Source of the DNA: Micractinium sp. NFX-FRZ
Lineage: Eukaryota > Chlorophyta > Trebouxiophyceae > Chlorellales > Chlorellaceae
Assembly (NCBI GenBank): GCA_029339195.1
Contig: JAPTJF010000604.1
Span: 1-30,560 of the forward strand
Length of the DNA stretch: 30,560 bases
Direction: 5' to 3'
Positions 1-8,693 of this stretch are shown here, in pieces. Made by a program: the position numbers and the translations under genes. The notes below the pieces were generated by a model that saw nothing but the letters and a program-made list of their open reading frames with translations, was not told the DNA's origin and made no database searches. The number at the start of each line of letters is the position of its first letter. The first letter of the stretch is position 1.

Positions 1-1023
1 GCGCCTGGCCTTGAAGGCTGCGGGCCTTTTAGGGCCCTAAATGGTGGGCCAAACGGGCCCTTGCATGGGCCAAGTCCGGCGAGCCCGCACGCTCTTGCAG
101 CTGCACCATGCCCTGTTCCATGACTTGCTCAGTACCGCGTGCGCATGCCCAGCGCTGCTAGCTAGCTCACCCTAGCCCAGCGTGCCCAGCATGCCCAGCG
201 CAGCGTGCTCAGCGTGCCGCTCCCTGCTCTGCTTCCTAACTTCTGCACTGCAGGGCGCCCGCATCAAGCTTTGGCTGGGCTCGTAGCGTGTCGCAGGCCT
301 GGTCAGACTTGCCAGGCTGCTGGGAAGCCTTGGGAGCGGCTCAAGCCAGAGCTGGCCAGCTTGTAACACACATTCAACAGCAATGCTCACAACTGGTCCT
401 TAGTACCGTCATTCCGTTCTTTACACTAGAGAGAACACTCAGCAAGGGCTGCTGCGACTCAGAGAAGCGCACTGATTGACTTGGCCAGTGGCACAGCAAT
501 GCAGGTTGTAAGTCACAGCGCTGAGCGCAGCAGACAAGTTAGGTAGAGTAGAGAGCTGATGTGTGTGCAAGGAAGCCGAGGATAGCTGCCAGCCGGTGTT
601 ATTGAATGTTGGCAGGGCAAGACAAGTGCCGCAAGGAGGTCCTTCACAAGGCAAGATTAGGGAGAGGCACAGAGCAGGACATGGGCTTATGCTGCAGGAA
701 CATGGGTCCCGGCCGATGCGAGGCGGGTGACCCAGGCAGCCGGCAGCACCGCGGGGGCGCCCTGCAGACGGCGCGCAGGCGGCTTCAACCTTGGGCCCTG
801 GCGGCCAGCTGCGGCCAGCTACAGCCAGCCAGTCGATTTCAAACCCACTTGTTCAAAACAACAGCTGCCATGCTTGTTTTGGAGTACTTGCCCCCGGAAC
901 CTTACGAGCTGCATGTCGAGGTGCGGCGCCGCTGCGCTGTGCCTGCTGCGGCGGGGCGGGGTTCACGCCTACCCGAGAGCGGCCTGTCCCCTTGGACAGG
1001 CGCTGGTACGTGTAAATTCCAAA
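1..1023. other. Gene-free stretch upstream of F-box/LRR gene 1
   Basis: I see no exon set with family resemblance here. Several open frames cross the region, but their composition looks like GC-rich noise. Bases 30-75 are rich in GGGCC/GGCCC palindromic words, and 176-215 repeats a short GCCCAGC word. Bases 836-895 encode a short peptide-like stretch (FKPTC...LP...FWSTC) that recurs near 17366-17430 (see findings). Bases 905-975 share a 'gctgtgcctgctgc' block with the region upstream of the paralogous gene at 15299, so the segment just before the start codon was probably duplicated with the gene and may contain its promoter. Confidence 0.5.
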
Positions 1024-2644
1024 ATGAGCAATGAGCCGACAATCGAGATGCCTCCGAGCCCTCTGTCCCCCCGCCTACTCTCGCTGCCTGACGACCTCTG
1101 CCTCCGCTGCCTGGTCGGCCTCACCTTTCAAGAGAGGTACGCGAGCTGCGCCCAGCAGCTTGAAGGCCCCGGGGCAGCGGAGCTTGGCAGTGGCCGGAGC
1201 AGCCCCCAGCGCCCACCGCAGCGGCGCCCACATGGTTGTCCAACCCCCGCCGCCCCTTCTGCCCCCCCAGGCACCAGGCCGTGCCGCTGACCTGCCGCCG
1301 CTTGCGCCAGCTGGCAGACAGCCCAGAGCTGGTGGTCAACGTGGATGCAACCATCCGCCAAGGCTTAGGGCAGCAGGCGGTGCTGCCACGGCTGCGCTCG
1401 CTTTGTGGCTGGCTGCTGTTGGGACCGGCGCAGCATGTGCTGCGGCTGTCACTGGAGGTGGATGAGGTGACAGAAGCGGATGACATGGAGGTCATGACTC
1501 TGGTGGCTGCCATGGCGGCTGCCTGCAGCGGCAGCCTTCAGCAGCTGCGCCTGCTGATGCGCCTGAACCTGCGCTGCAGCAGCTGGCTGCTGGCCCTGCG
1601 GCACCTGCGGCACCTGCGCATCGAAACATTCAACTATTCCACCTGCTTACCTGCGCCGCTGCACCTCATGACAACCCTGGAATCCATGCACCTTGCGGGG
1701 TCTGAGCTGGAAGTTGAGCCCTCTGCCACCCTGCCTCCCTCCATCACCCAGCTGCACTTGCAGGGCGACACTGAGTCTCTGCCGCCGCAGGTGGGGCCCA
1801 AATCCCGCACCTGCCATTATGCTGCCATTGACTCAAGTGTCCCATCTTCAGCTGTATGCCACACACACCGCGTGCTTGCTCCCGCCTGCCACTGCAGGTG
1901 GCAGGCCTCCCGCGCCTCCACACCCTGAGCCTGGCCTACACCACCTGCGACACTGAAGGCTTGTCCCTGCTGCTCCAGCTCACCAGCCTTCGACGTCTGG
2001 TGCTCAACAGCTGCAGCTGCCTGCCTGACTGCCTGGGAGAGCTGACCTCCCTGGAGGCACTGGGTGTTCTGGACCCAGACTGCGACATCAACAGCGACCA
2101 TGGCGCCGTGCTGCCGGCCATGCTGCCGCGCCTGGCTGGCAGCCTGACCTGCCTGGTGCTGCACGTCGTGCTGGGCATCCCCCACCCGCCCTTAGAACTC
2201 ACCGCCCTCACACGGCTCAGGGCCCTCAGCTGGGTTCCAGAGCTCAGGGAGCATGCAGTAGAACACGGCGCAGCAGCACTGCCTGCCGGCGCGTGGTTGG
2301 GCCGCCTGCGCTGGCTGAGCGCGGACGCAGGGACGCTCTCCCGCAGCCTGCCAGCATTGAGCGGAGCTGTCAGCTTGGAGCACCTGGGCATCGCGGACCG
2401 TGGCAACACAGAGGGCATGCCAGCCACGCTGCAGTGGGCAGCGCGCCACCCCCCGCTGCGCTCGCTTGAGCTGCATGCAAGCGACTGCGTGCTGGGCGGC
2501 GTGTTTACCGACGTGGTGGGCCTGTCTCAGCGCCGCCCAGGCATGCGCGTAACGCGATCACTGGGCCTCGATGAAGCAGAGCGACTGATGGAGATGTGCC
2601 TGGGGCCCGAACCGTGGGACGCTCCCCTGAGCAGGCCTGCCTGA
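1024..2644 (+). CDS. F-box/leucine-rich repeat protein (paralogue 1)
   Basis: Three exons, 1024-1136, 1271-1790 and 1898-2644, join in frame to a 459-residue protein. Residues about 18-60 look like an F-box: LPDDLCLRCL, then a conserved AVPLTCRRLRQL helix. The rest is a run of leucine-rich repeats such as LTSLRRLVLNSC and LTSLEALGVL. By family knowledge such proteins link SKP1-cullin1 E3 ligases to substrates through the LRR surface; the substrate cannot be inferred. Start and splice sites are supported by the paralogue at 15299-16998, which has the same two introns in the same phases (phase 2 inside the AG|G arginine codon, then phase 0 after CAG). No signal peptide or membrane segment is visible, so it is probably cytosolic or nuclear. 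Function is by family only. Confidence 0.85.
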
Positions 2645-3478
2645 TCCTCCCCAGGCCTTGCCTACCTGGTGTGTCCCGCCTGTGCCCGTTGGCCTCCCTT
2701 CCTTCTGGTGTGCCCACCCCTCTTCTCGCCGCCTCTTGCAAGTGATGCACGCCTTTGTTGCCTTCACAGATCTCCACATCTCGACTTTCAAAGACAAAGC
2801 TCGTCGAATTGATTCACTGCCTGCTTCTTGTCTTGGCTTGCCGCCTTCTGCCTGTGCCCCACACGTGCAAGTCGCACTGGTGCAGCCCCACACTCATGGC
2901 TGCACTCCCGCGTGCGCCAAAGCTTAGCACAATGGGTCCTGTCACTGCAAATGCCTCACACACCCGACTTGCCTTGTCTCTGCCTTGCCAAGGCGCCTTC
3001 CCCTCAACCTCTGGCCTTGCACTTTTTAAGTTGTCAATGCACACCCTGTTGTGCCTGCACAGTATGTGTCGCACCTGTGCCCTTTTTCATGACAGCTCGT
3101 ATCACGCTGGGGAATGCTGCTGCTGGTGATGATGAACAGCAAACCTGCAAGCCCACCAGCGCCTGCTGCCAGGCACGCTGCTTGAGCAGGCGTGGCTGGG
3201 ACTTGTGCACTGGAGTGGCTGGAACAGACGACGGGGCGCAGGGCTCAGCGGGCAAAAAGGCACCACAAGCCTTGCAGCAGGCGCAGCGGCTCCTTTGCCC
3301 ACAACCAACTTGAGCTCACTCCAGGTCGTGTGTGCAGCATGCACAGTACAAAGGCGCTTACATCAGGCGTTCCGTTGGCAGCGGTTGAGCACCACAATGC
3401 AAGTGCCAGGACTAAGCACAGCACAGGCACTTCCTCACTCAAATCACTCTGCGGGCTCTGGTAGGCGTGTCACTCAAA
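2645..3478. other. Convergent intergenic region (F-box/LRR 1 and rhomboid 3' ends)
   Basis: The two neighbouring genes end towards each other here. The sequence is pyrimidine-rich on the plus strand and holds no convincing exon. It must contain both 3' untranslated regions. The only clear elements are a minus-strand TGTAA signal at 3358-3362 and the upstream half of a 35-bp-spaced duplication at 3436-3461. Confidence 0.5.
3358..3362 (-). terminator. Candidate TGTAA polyadenylation signal of the rhomboid gene
   Basis: The plus strand reads ttaca, which is TGTAA on the minus strand, 117 bp beyond the rhomboid stop codon. TGTAA is the usual poly(A) signal in green algae. It is a five-base match, so chance occurrence is possible. 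Confidence 0.4.
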
Positions 3479-3496
3479 TCACTCGGCGGGCTCCGG
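3436..3496. repeat. Duplicated 3' end of the rhomboid coding sequence
   Basis: Copies at 3436-3461 and 3471-3496 begin with cactcaaatcactc and continue with a nearly identical gcgggctc word; about 24 of 26 bases agree at a 35-bp offset. The 3471-3496 copy contains the rhomboid stop codon (TCA on plus at 3479-3481) and its last few codons, so the coding end was duplicated into the 3' untranslated region. Confidence 0.8.
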
Positions 3497-5616
3497 CAGC
3501 CTCGAGATGAGGACCACCAGCAGCACGCCCACGGCAGCCCCTGCCAGATGCGCCACGTGGCCGATCTGCATGCCGCCCACCATGACGCCCCGCCCCGCTG
3601 TCGCCATCTGGAACTCCCCCAGCACCTGTTAGAGGGCGGGGAGGGGTGTGGGGGCGGGAGCAGGCACAGAGGGGAAGGTCGAACATACAACAGCTACCGG
3701 GAGACACACACCATGTGAGCTGCAGGGCAGGGGCCACATGGGGCACCCCAGCACCTGTGGGGGGCTGGAGCAGGAGCATGCCGCGCTGACATGCGTGCAT
3801 TCGTCAGTAGCAGCGCAGGTCATGCTCCTGCTCGCCAACATGCCTCACACACACACACGCACAGGCACCCACCTGCTGCACCACGAACTGCCCCAGGATC
3901 ACAAACTCCAGCAGGCGCTTCAGGCTGGGCTTGAACTTGGCAATGACGCTCACCTGGGCAGGGGGTGGAGGGAGGCAGAGTGTGGGTTTGTTTGCAGGGA
4001 GAGTGTGGTTGTTTAAAGGGAGACCAGATAACGTCAGGCCACAGCAGCCACCCCAACCTAAACAAACCACCTCCTTGTCAGTCAAGGCAGCACCTGGCCA
4101 CGCCGCACAAAGTGAGGCGCCTGCCGTATACGTCCACCCCACTTCCTCACCATAACCAGCCCAAGGACAGACAACACATGCAGCCCCAAACGCCACTTTC
4201 AACGGGCAGCCGACAGCAGGGAGCTCTCACCATGAACAGGCCAAACACAGCGCCCGAGGCTCCCAAGCTGATGGTGTGGGTGTGCGGTGCGGTGAGGTAG
4301 GAGGCGAGGGTGCCGCCCACCCCCGCCAGCAGGTATGTGAGCCACAGCCCCAGCGCGCCCTCCTCCTCCTCCACCATGCGCCCAAAGACGAGCAGGGAGA
4401 AGGCGTTGGAGGAGAGGTGGACCCAGTTGGCATGCATGAAGGTGGCGGTGACAAACTGCGGCGGGCAGGGAGGGCGGGGGCAGGGTGTGGTTGAGTGGGT
4501 GAATTGAAGACGCTGGTTCAAGGGGGCATTGTTTGACTGCTCCCAAGTGGCATGCATACACATGGGCGGGACCGACTGTGAGGCAGGGAGGGTGGGGGCA
4601 GCGTAGGTGGGTTGATATTGGGGTTGGAACCTGTGTGGGAGCCACGCATGTGGCTGTGCGCGTGGCAGGCAAGGCAGGCAGTGAGGCAGCCGCACGGCTC
4701 TCACAGCATGGCCGCGTTGCTGCCCACTGGCTGGCCTGCCCAACAGCAGCAGCACGCCCCCTCACCTGCCACCACTGCGGGTTCCAGTGGTTGAGAGTCA
4801 GGTGCGCCAGGGCCGGCATGTGCATCAGGTTGGCTCCGATGAAGAGGGCAAAGTTGAGCAGCCTGCAGCGAGGCCAGGTGGAAAAGGGAGGGGTTGGACA
4901 GGACTAGGGGCGGACGGGAGAGGGGTGAAGGGCAGCTGGGCTTCTGCAGCCGCTACGGGGGCGGGGGAACCAATCGCACCAGCTCCGGCAGCCGGCTCTA
5001 TACAGCGGTGAGCGTGACGGGAGTAAATGCTTGCTTAGCTAAAGATAGCACTCACAGGATGACAAAGAGGCCGTTCCCCATCCCGCTGCTGGCAGTGAGT
5101 GTGCCAATCGCTGCTGCCGGCTGCCGCCGCTGGGGGGGCTGACCCTTGGCAGCTGCTGCAGCATGTGGGGGAGTGGCGGCAATGCGTGGGCATTACGAAG
5201 AGCAGTCGGCAGGTTGCAAGCTGACACATTCAGGCAAGGACGGTGCATGCTTGGCAGGGGAAGTGGCGATAGAGGGGAGCTGCGCTTGCTCGAGGCAGCA
5301 GCAACCACCGGCCCCACCATTGGGCAGCCAGCATACCTTGGGGCAGCCCTGAGGCTCCATTGCCCTCCAAGTCAGCGCTGTACTTGCGCAACAGGTCGGA
5401 GACATCGCTGAGCGCTGTGTCAGGGTCTTCCTTGTTAGCCACTGCCGCAGGCTGCACAGTCGCACGGCGCCGCCAGTGCCGCCGCTGCCGGCTGGCGCCG
5501 CTGCTGCCGCCGTCCACCGCCGCCAGTGGCAGTCGGCAGCCTCGCCCGGCTGGCGGCGCCGGTAGTCGGCATGTGCGGGCCTGCAGCGAGGCTGCTGGGA
5601 GGCGGAGGCGCTGCAT
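3479..5616 (-). CDS. Plastid rhomboid-family intramembrane serine protease
   Basis: Six exons on the minus strand (5616-5337, 5152-5056, 4862-4766, 4455-4231, 3953-3873, 3625-3479) join in frame to 308 residues. The first ~60 residues are Arg/Ala/Ser-rich with almost no acids, as in a chloroplast transit peptide. The membrane core shows NPQWWQFVTATFMHANWVHL (about residues 152-172), VFGRMVEEEEG, the catalytic-serine motif GASGAVFG (Ser225) and GHVAHLAGAAVG, where His286 is the expected catalytic partner. The Ser-His pair marks an active rhomboid, which cleaves transmembrane substrates within the bilayer. The EEEEG segment and ILGQFV stretch resemble the plant RBL11-type plastid rhomboid (from memory). 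The ATG at 5616 was chosen because no upstream in-frame ATG exists; the longer frame would need GTG. Exon 2 has two in-phase acceptors (CAGCAG). It shares a 349-bp divergent promoter with CSN7. Confidence 0.88.
3731..3770 (-). repeat. Intronic echo of rhomboid exon 6 start
   Basis: Within rhomboid intron 5, minus-strand sequence CACAGGTGCTGGGG followed by a decayed continuation resembles the true acceptor and exon 6 start (AACAGGTGCTGGGGGAG, boundary 3626/3625). In the exon frame the echo reads QVLGCPMWPLP against QVLGEFQMATA. Confidence 0.65.
3844..3862. repeat. (CA)n microsatellite in rhomboid intron
   Basis: A short run of alternating CA with one interruption lies just outside the rhomboid exon 5 donor site. 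Confidence 0.8.
4541..4603 (-). repeat. Intronic echo of rhomboid exon 4 start and its acceptor
   Basis: Plus-strand 4541-4603 aligns with 4421-4483 at about a 120-bp offset. Shared words are ggcatgcat, a gac(c)gactg-like block and ggcagggagggNgggggcag; I count roughly 47 of 63 matches with one small gap. The source covers the first codons of exon 4 (FVTATFMHANW) plus the acceptor tract. On the minus strand the echo still reads like QSVPPMCMHATW. Confidence 0.75.
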
Positions 5617-5965
5617 GGGACCGGAGGGTGAGGGTTCCAGAGACAGCCCCGACACCAGGGGGATGAGTTCTCTAGCTGTGGCCTGTTCAGATGCACCAAA
5701 GTATCGTCGGGACTAGATGCGTGACAAATGCAAGCGGAATTGCAGTCCTCAAAGGCTCGAAAGCGGCGAAATTGCCACCTGTCACCCGCCGACCAAGAGA
5801 GTTTGCCCAAGGCCTTCCAACCCGTCTTGATCGCTTCGACAACGACCCTCTTTATTCCGAGACCACTTATCCCCACCCACGTTCGCCCACTGCGCCTCCC
5901 GATCGCCAAGACGCCTACATCGCCGAGCCTGTCGCATCCAGCAGGCCCATCGGGTTCCTGACAGC
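5617..5965. promoter_or_regulatory. Divergent promoter region between rhomboid and CSN7
   Basis: The two start codons lie 349 bp apart and point away from each other, so both promoters and 5' untranslated regions must fit here. I see no clear TATA box. The region is less GC-rich than its flanks, and its core (5700-5900) contains ordinary mixed sequence. Confidence 0.6.
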
Positions 5966-7990
5966 ATGGACAGCGCGGCAAAGGTCGAGCAATACCTACT
6001 GTTGGCCAAGAATGCGCGAGGCCTGGCACTGGTGGACCTGATCGCCAAATGCACTGCGGAGCCGGGGCTTTACATATTCGGGGAGATACTGGATCTGCCC
6101 GGAGTGCAAGAGGTGAGGGACCAGGGGGGTGCCTGGGTGCACTGCGGCTGGCAGCGGCGGTGCCCGCCCGCCCGCCCGCCCGCCTGGCTCTGACCGCCGC
6201 TCTCTGCTTGCCCATGCTGCAGCTGCAACACAGCGAGCATTCTTCGGTGTACGAGTTGCTACAACTGTACGCCTACGGCACGTGGCAAGACTACAAAGGT
6301 ACTGGGGAGGGGCGGGCCCTGCTGTTCCGCCAAGGCTGCCTGCGCTGCCCCGGCTGCCTCCCACAAGGGGCTGCTCTCCTCCCACTACCCTCCCACCAGC
6401 CCCACCCACCCGATTAAAACTACTCGGCCCTCCTCCCCCATCCCACTCCCCCGTCCCGCAGCCAACCCCGGCAAGTACCCCGCCCTGTCAGAGGCGCAGC
6501 AGCGCAAGCTCAAGCTGCTCAGCTTGGTGTCTGCTGCCGACGGCGCCCGCACGCTTTCGTATGACGCGCTGCTAGCGGCGGCAGAGCTGCCCAACGTGCG
6601 TGCGCTGGAGGACGCGCTGATCACAGAGTGCTTCTACGGCGGCCTGCTCAAGGGCAAGCTGGACCAGCGCAACAGGTGGGTGGGGCGGCGGGAGTGTGGG
6701 TGGGGTGTTGTAGTGGGGTGCCGCTGGTATGTGGAGGGCTGGCTGCAGAGCGGGGCATGCTTGCTGTGTGCGGAGGTCGGATGCACCTGGGGGCCAGGTG
6801 ACGCGGGGGACGGTCTTGGGAGCTGCTGGCACGGATTGCCAGGCCATCCCTGACCCACCGCCCCCGTGTCCCCCTTCCGCTGTAGTACCTTCCTGTTGCT
6901 CCCCTGCTGCTCCCCCTGTTGCTCCCATCCCCCCTGCCCGCTGCCCCTTGGCCCTTGGCACTGGTACCTGCTTGCCCACCTGCCCGCCCCTGCCTCCTTG
7001 CTTCAATTGCCTGCATCCTGAGGACGCCTTGGCACTCGATGTGCACCCTGTACTTCCCTTTGCTATCCCCCCACCTGGCACGCTGCCTCTGTTCACAGGT
7101 GCCTGCATGTGGGCGAGGCATTGGCAATCAATGTGCTCCGTGCTGCCCATCGCTGACCCACGGCCGGCGCTCTGCCCCTGCCTGACCCCTGCCCCCAGGT
7201 GCCTGCACGTGGAGGAGGCGTTTGCGCGCGACGTGCGCCCACAATCGCTGCCCTCCGTGGCCGCCTCCCTGGGCGACTGGCTGGCGGCGGCCAACGGCGT
7301 GCTGCAGGGGATTGAGCAGCGCATCGACTGGACGAACGACGCGGTAGCGGCGGGGGAGCGGGCGCGGGGTGAGGCGGTCAAGTCGCTGGAGGAGGAGCGC
7401 AAGAGCATCAGGACGGCCATCGACCTGCAGGTGGGAGGGGGTGAGGAAGGATTGTCGGCAGGTGAGAGGGGGTGAGGATGGATTGTTGGCAGGTGGGAGG
7501 GGGTGAGGAAGGATTGTCGGCAGGTGGGAGGGGGTGAGGAAGAATTGTCGCCATGTGGGGCCGGGGGCGGGACGATATCAGACAGGCGGCAGAAACGCTG
7601 GAGAGGGGCGCGGGAGCGTGCAGCCCTTGCAGCTGCAGGTGTGATGGGTGTGGGGGGGAGGGTATTGAGGCAGGAGCAGTAAGGTGGAGTGACGTTATGC
7701 TGGGTGAAGGAGAAGCAGGGGCTCCTGCTGCAATAGGAGGTCACCGCCCCCGGCTGCCCTGCCCTGCCTGCCCCCTGCCTGCCCTTACACCGCTGCCCCC
7801 TGACCGCTGCCATGCGTCCTCCCCTCCTGCCCCACCCCACCCCCACGCGGTTTCCTGCCCGCAGGTGCAGGCAGACAGCAGCGGCATGCTGATGGATGAG
7901 CAGGAGGGGTTTAGCCTGGCAGATCTGGAGGGGGGGCAGGATGTGCGGCCAGCACCCGCGGCCGGCAGGCACACAAAGCGGCGCAGGTGA
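5966..7990 (+). CDS. CSN7: COP9 signalosome complex subunit 7 (PCI domain)
   Basis: Five exons (5966-6112, 6223-6298, 6462-6675, 7199-7430, 7865-7990) join in frame to 264 residues, a normal CSN7 length. The N-terminal helical part contains EQYLLLAKNARGLALVDLI and PGLYIFGEILDLP. The PCI part contains LQLYAYGTWQDY, then a winged-helix-like stretch with TLSYDALLAAAELPNVRALE and GGLLKGKLDQRN. A coiled-coil helix follows (RARGEAVKSLEEERKSI), and the protein ends in a basic HTKRRR tail. CSN7 is a scaffold subunit of the COP9 signalosome, which removes NEDD8 from cullins and so tunes cullin-RING ubiquitin ligases in nucleus and cytosol. The third intron (6676-7198) carries two decayed copies of the exon 4 start, and the fourth opens with four tandem copies of its own donor region. 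Confidence 0.9.
6163..6184. repeat. (CCCG)n microsatellite in CSN7 intron 1
   Basis: Five tandem CCCG units lie upstream of the exon 2 acceptor. Confidence 0.85.
7007..7148 (+). repeat. Two decayed copies of CSN7 exon 4 start inside intron 3
   Basis: Exon 4 begins at 7199 and reads RCLHVEEAFARDV. Two earlier copies in the same intron, near 7007-7058 and 7096-7148, read NCLHPEDALALDV and CLHVGEALAINV in the matching frame. The second copy keeps the acceptor word cacaggtgcctgca. Spacings are about 89 and 100 bp. Confidence 0.85.
7431..7554 (+). repeat. 31-bp minisatellite repeating the CSN7 intron 4 donor
   Basis: Four tandem 31-bp units each begin GTGGGAGGGGGTGAGGA or a near copy. Donor-like GT positions fall at 7431, 7462, 7493 and 7524. 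The first three keep the exon-like CAG before the GT by repeating a 'ggcag' end, so this is a duplicated splice junction rather than random G-rich sequence. Confidence 0.9.
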
Positions 7991-8693
7991 CAGGGGCGCG
8001 GCTTGCCCATGAGGGTGCGGCACCGCACAAAACGGTGGGGCCTGGCCTGTGGCCGCGCAGGCAGCCGGGCGCATGCGCAACGGTGCTGGCACGTAGCTGG
8101 ACTGACGCCCTGCGGACGATGGGCGGCAAACTGTGTTCCCCGCTGTGTGCGCTCCCTTGAAGCTCCCGTTCCCCTGCCTGCTAGCTGTGCCTCGCACAAT
8201 CGTACATCCAGTTCTCAACCGCACCTCATTTCAAAGGCAGCACCGACAGTGGTGGCTCTGAGGCGGCAGCCGGAAACCCAGGTTGTTGCCCAGGCTGATT
8301 GTGAGTCAGAGCACCTTTCTCTGCGCTGCATTCCTCATCGCTATTGGTGCGTGTAGCCGTTGATCGAGGACTCTCACCGAGACGGGCACACGATTGACTT
8401 CAGCCCTCGGGCCGCAACAACCTCGAGCCCTCGGGCCGCAACAACCGAGGCAGAAGCTGCCCGGTCCTGCTTACCTTCCTTGTTCCCTCTCCAGCCGGCG
8501 CCTCTTCAGCAGCGCACCCTAGGCCCCACCCTGCCCAGCGGGCTCTGTAGAGCGCAGAGCTGCATCGTTGTGCTCGGAGCCAAGGTTTGCGCCTGCAGTG
8601 CTTGGGGCAGGGTTCTCATGCCCTTGGGGGTCATGAGGGCACAGTCTAAGACGCACCCACGAGTCACCGCCGGTCCCCACCACCACAGGTGCC
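7991..8693. other. Intergenic region upstream of F-box/LRR gene 3
   Basis: CSN7 ends and the next gene starts in the same direction, so this holds the CSN7 3' end and the following promoter. No exon is convincing. A perfect 21-base word is repeated at 8402-8422 and 8426-8446, described separately. Confidence 0.5.
8402..8446. repeat. 24-bp tandem direct repeat upstream of F-box/LRR gene 3
   Basis: Two perfect copies of a word starting agccctcgggccgcaaca are offset by 24 bp, about 250 bp before the next start codon. It could be a duplicated regulatory site or simple slippage. Confidence 0.85.

Noticed and set aside
5616..5655. GTG-start extension of the rhomboid N-terminus
   Set aside because: Nuclear genes start at ATG; the in-frame ATG at 5616 gives a normal transit peptide.
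5193..6215. 340-residue minus-strand frame across the rhomboid/CSN7 promoter
   Set aside because: It overlaps rhomboid exon 1 in a different frame and CSN7 exon 1 on the other strand; no family resemblance.
7431..7554. CRISPR-like regular repeat
   Set aside because: The units are contiguous 31-bp tandems without spacers, inside a nuclear intron.
6572..8224. 550-residue open frame on the minus strand
   Set aside because: It is the reverse shadow of CSN7 exons and GC-rich introns; composition is Pro/Ala/His-rich noise with no domain.
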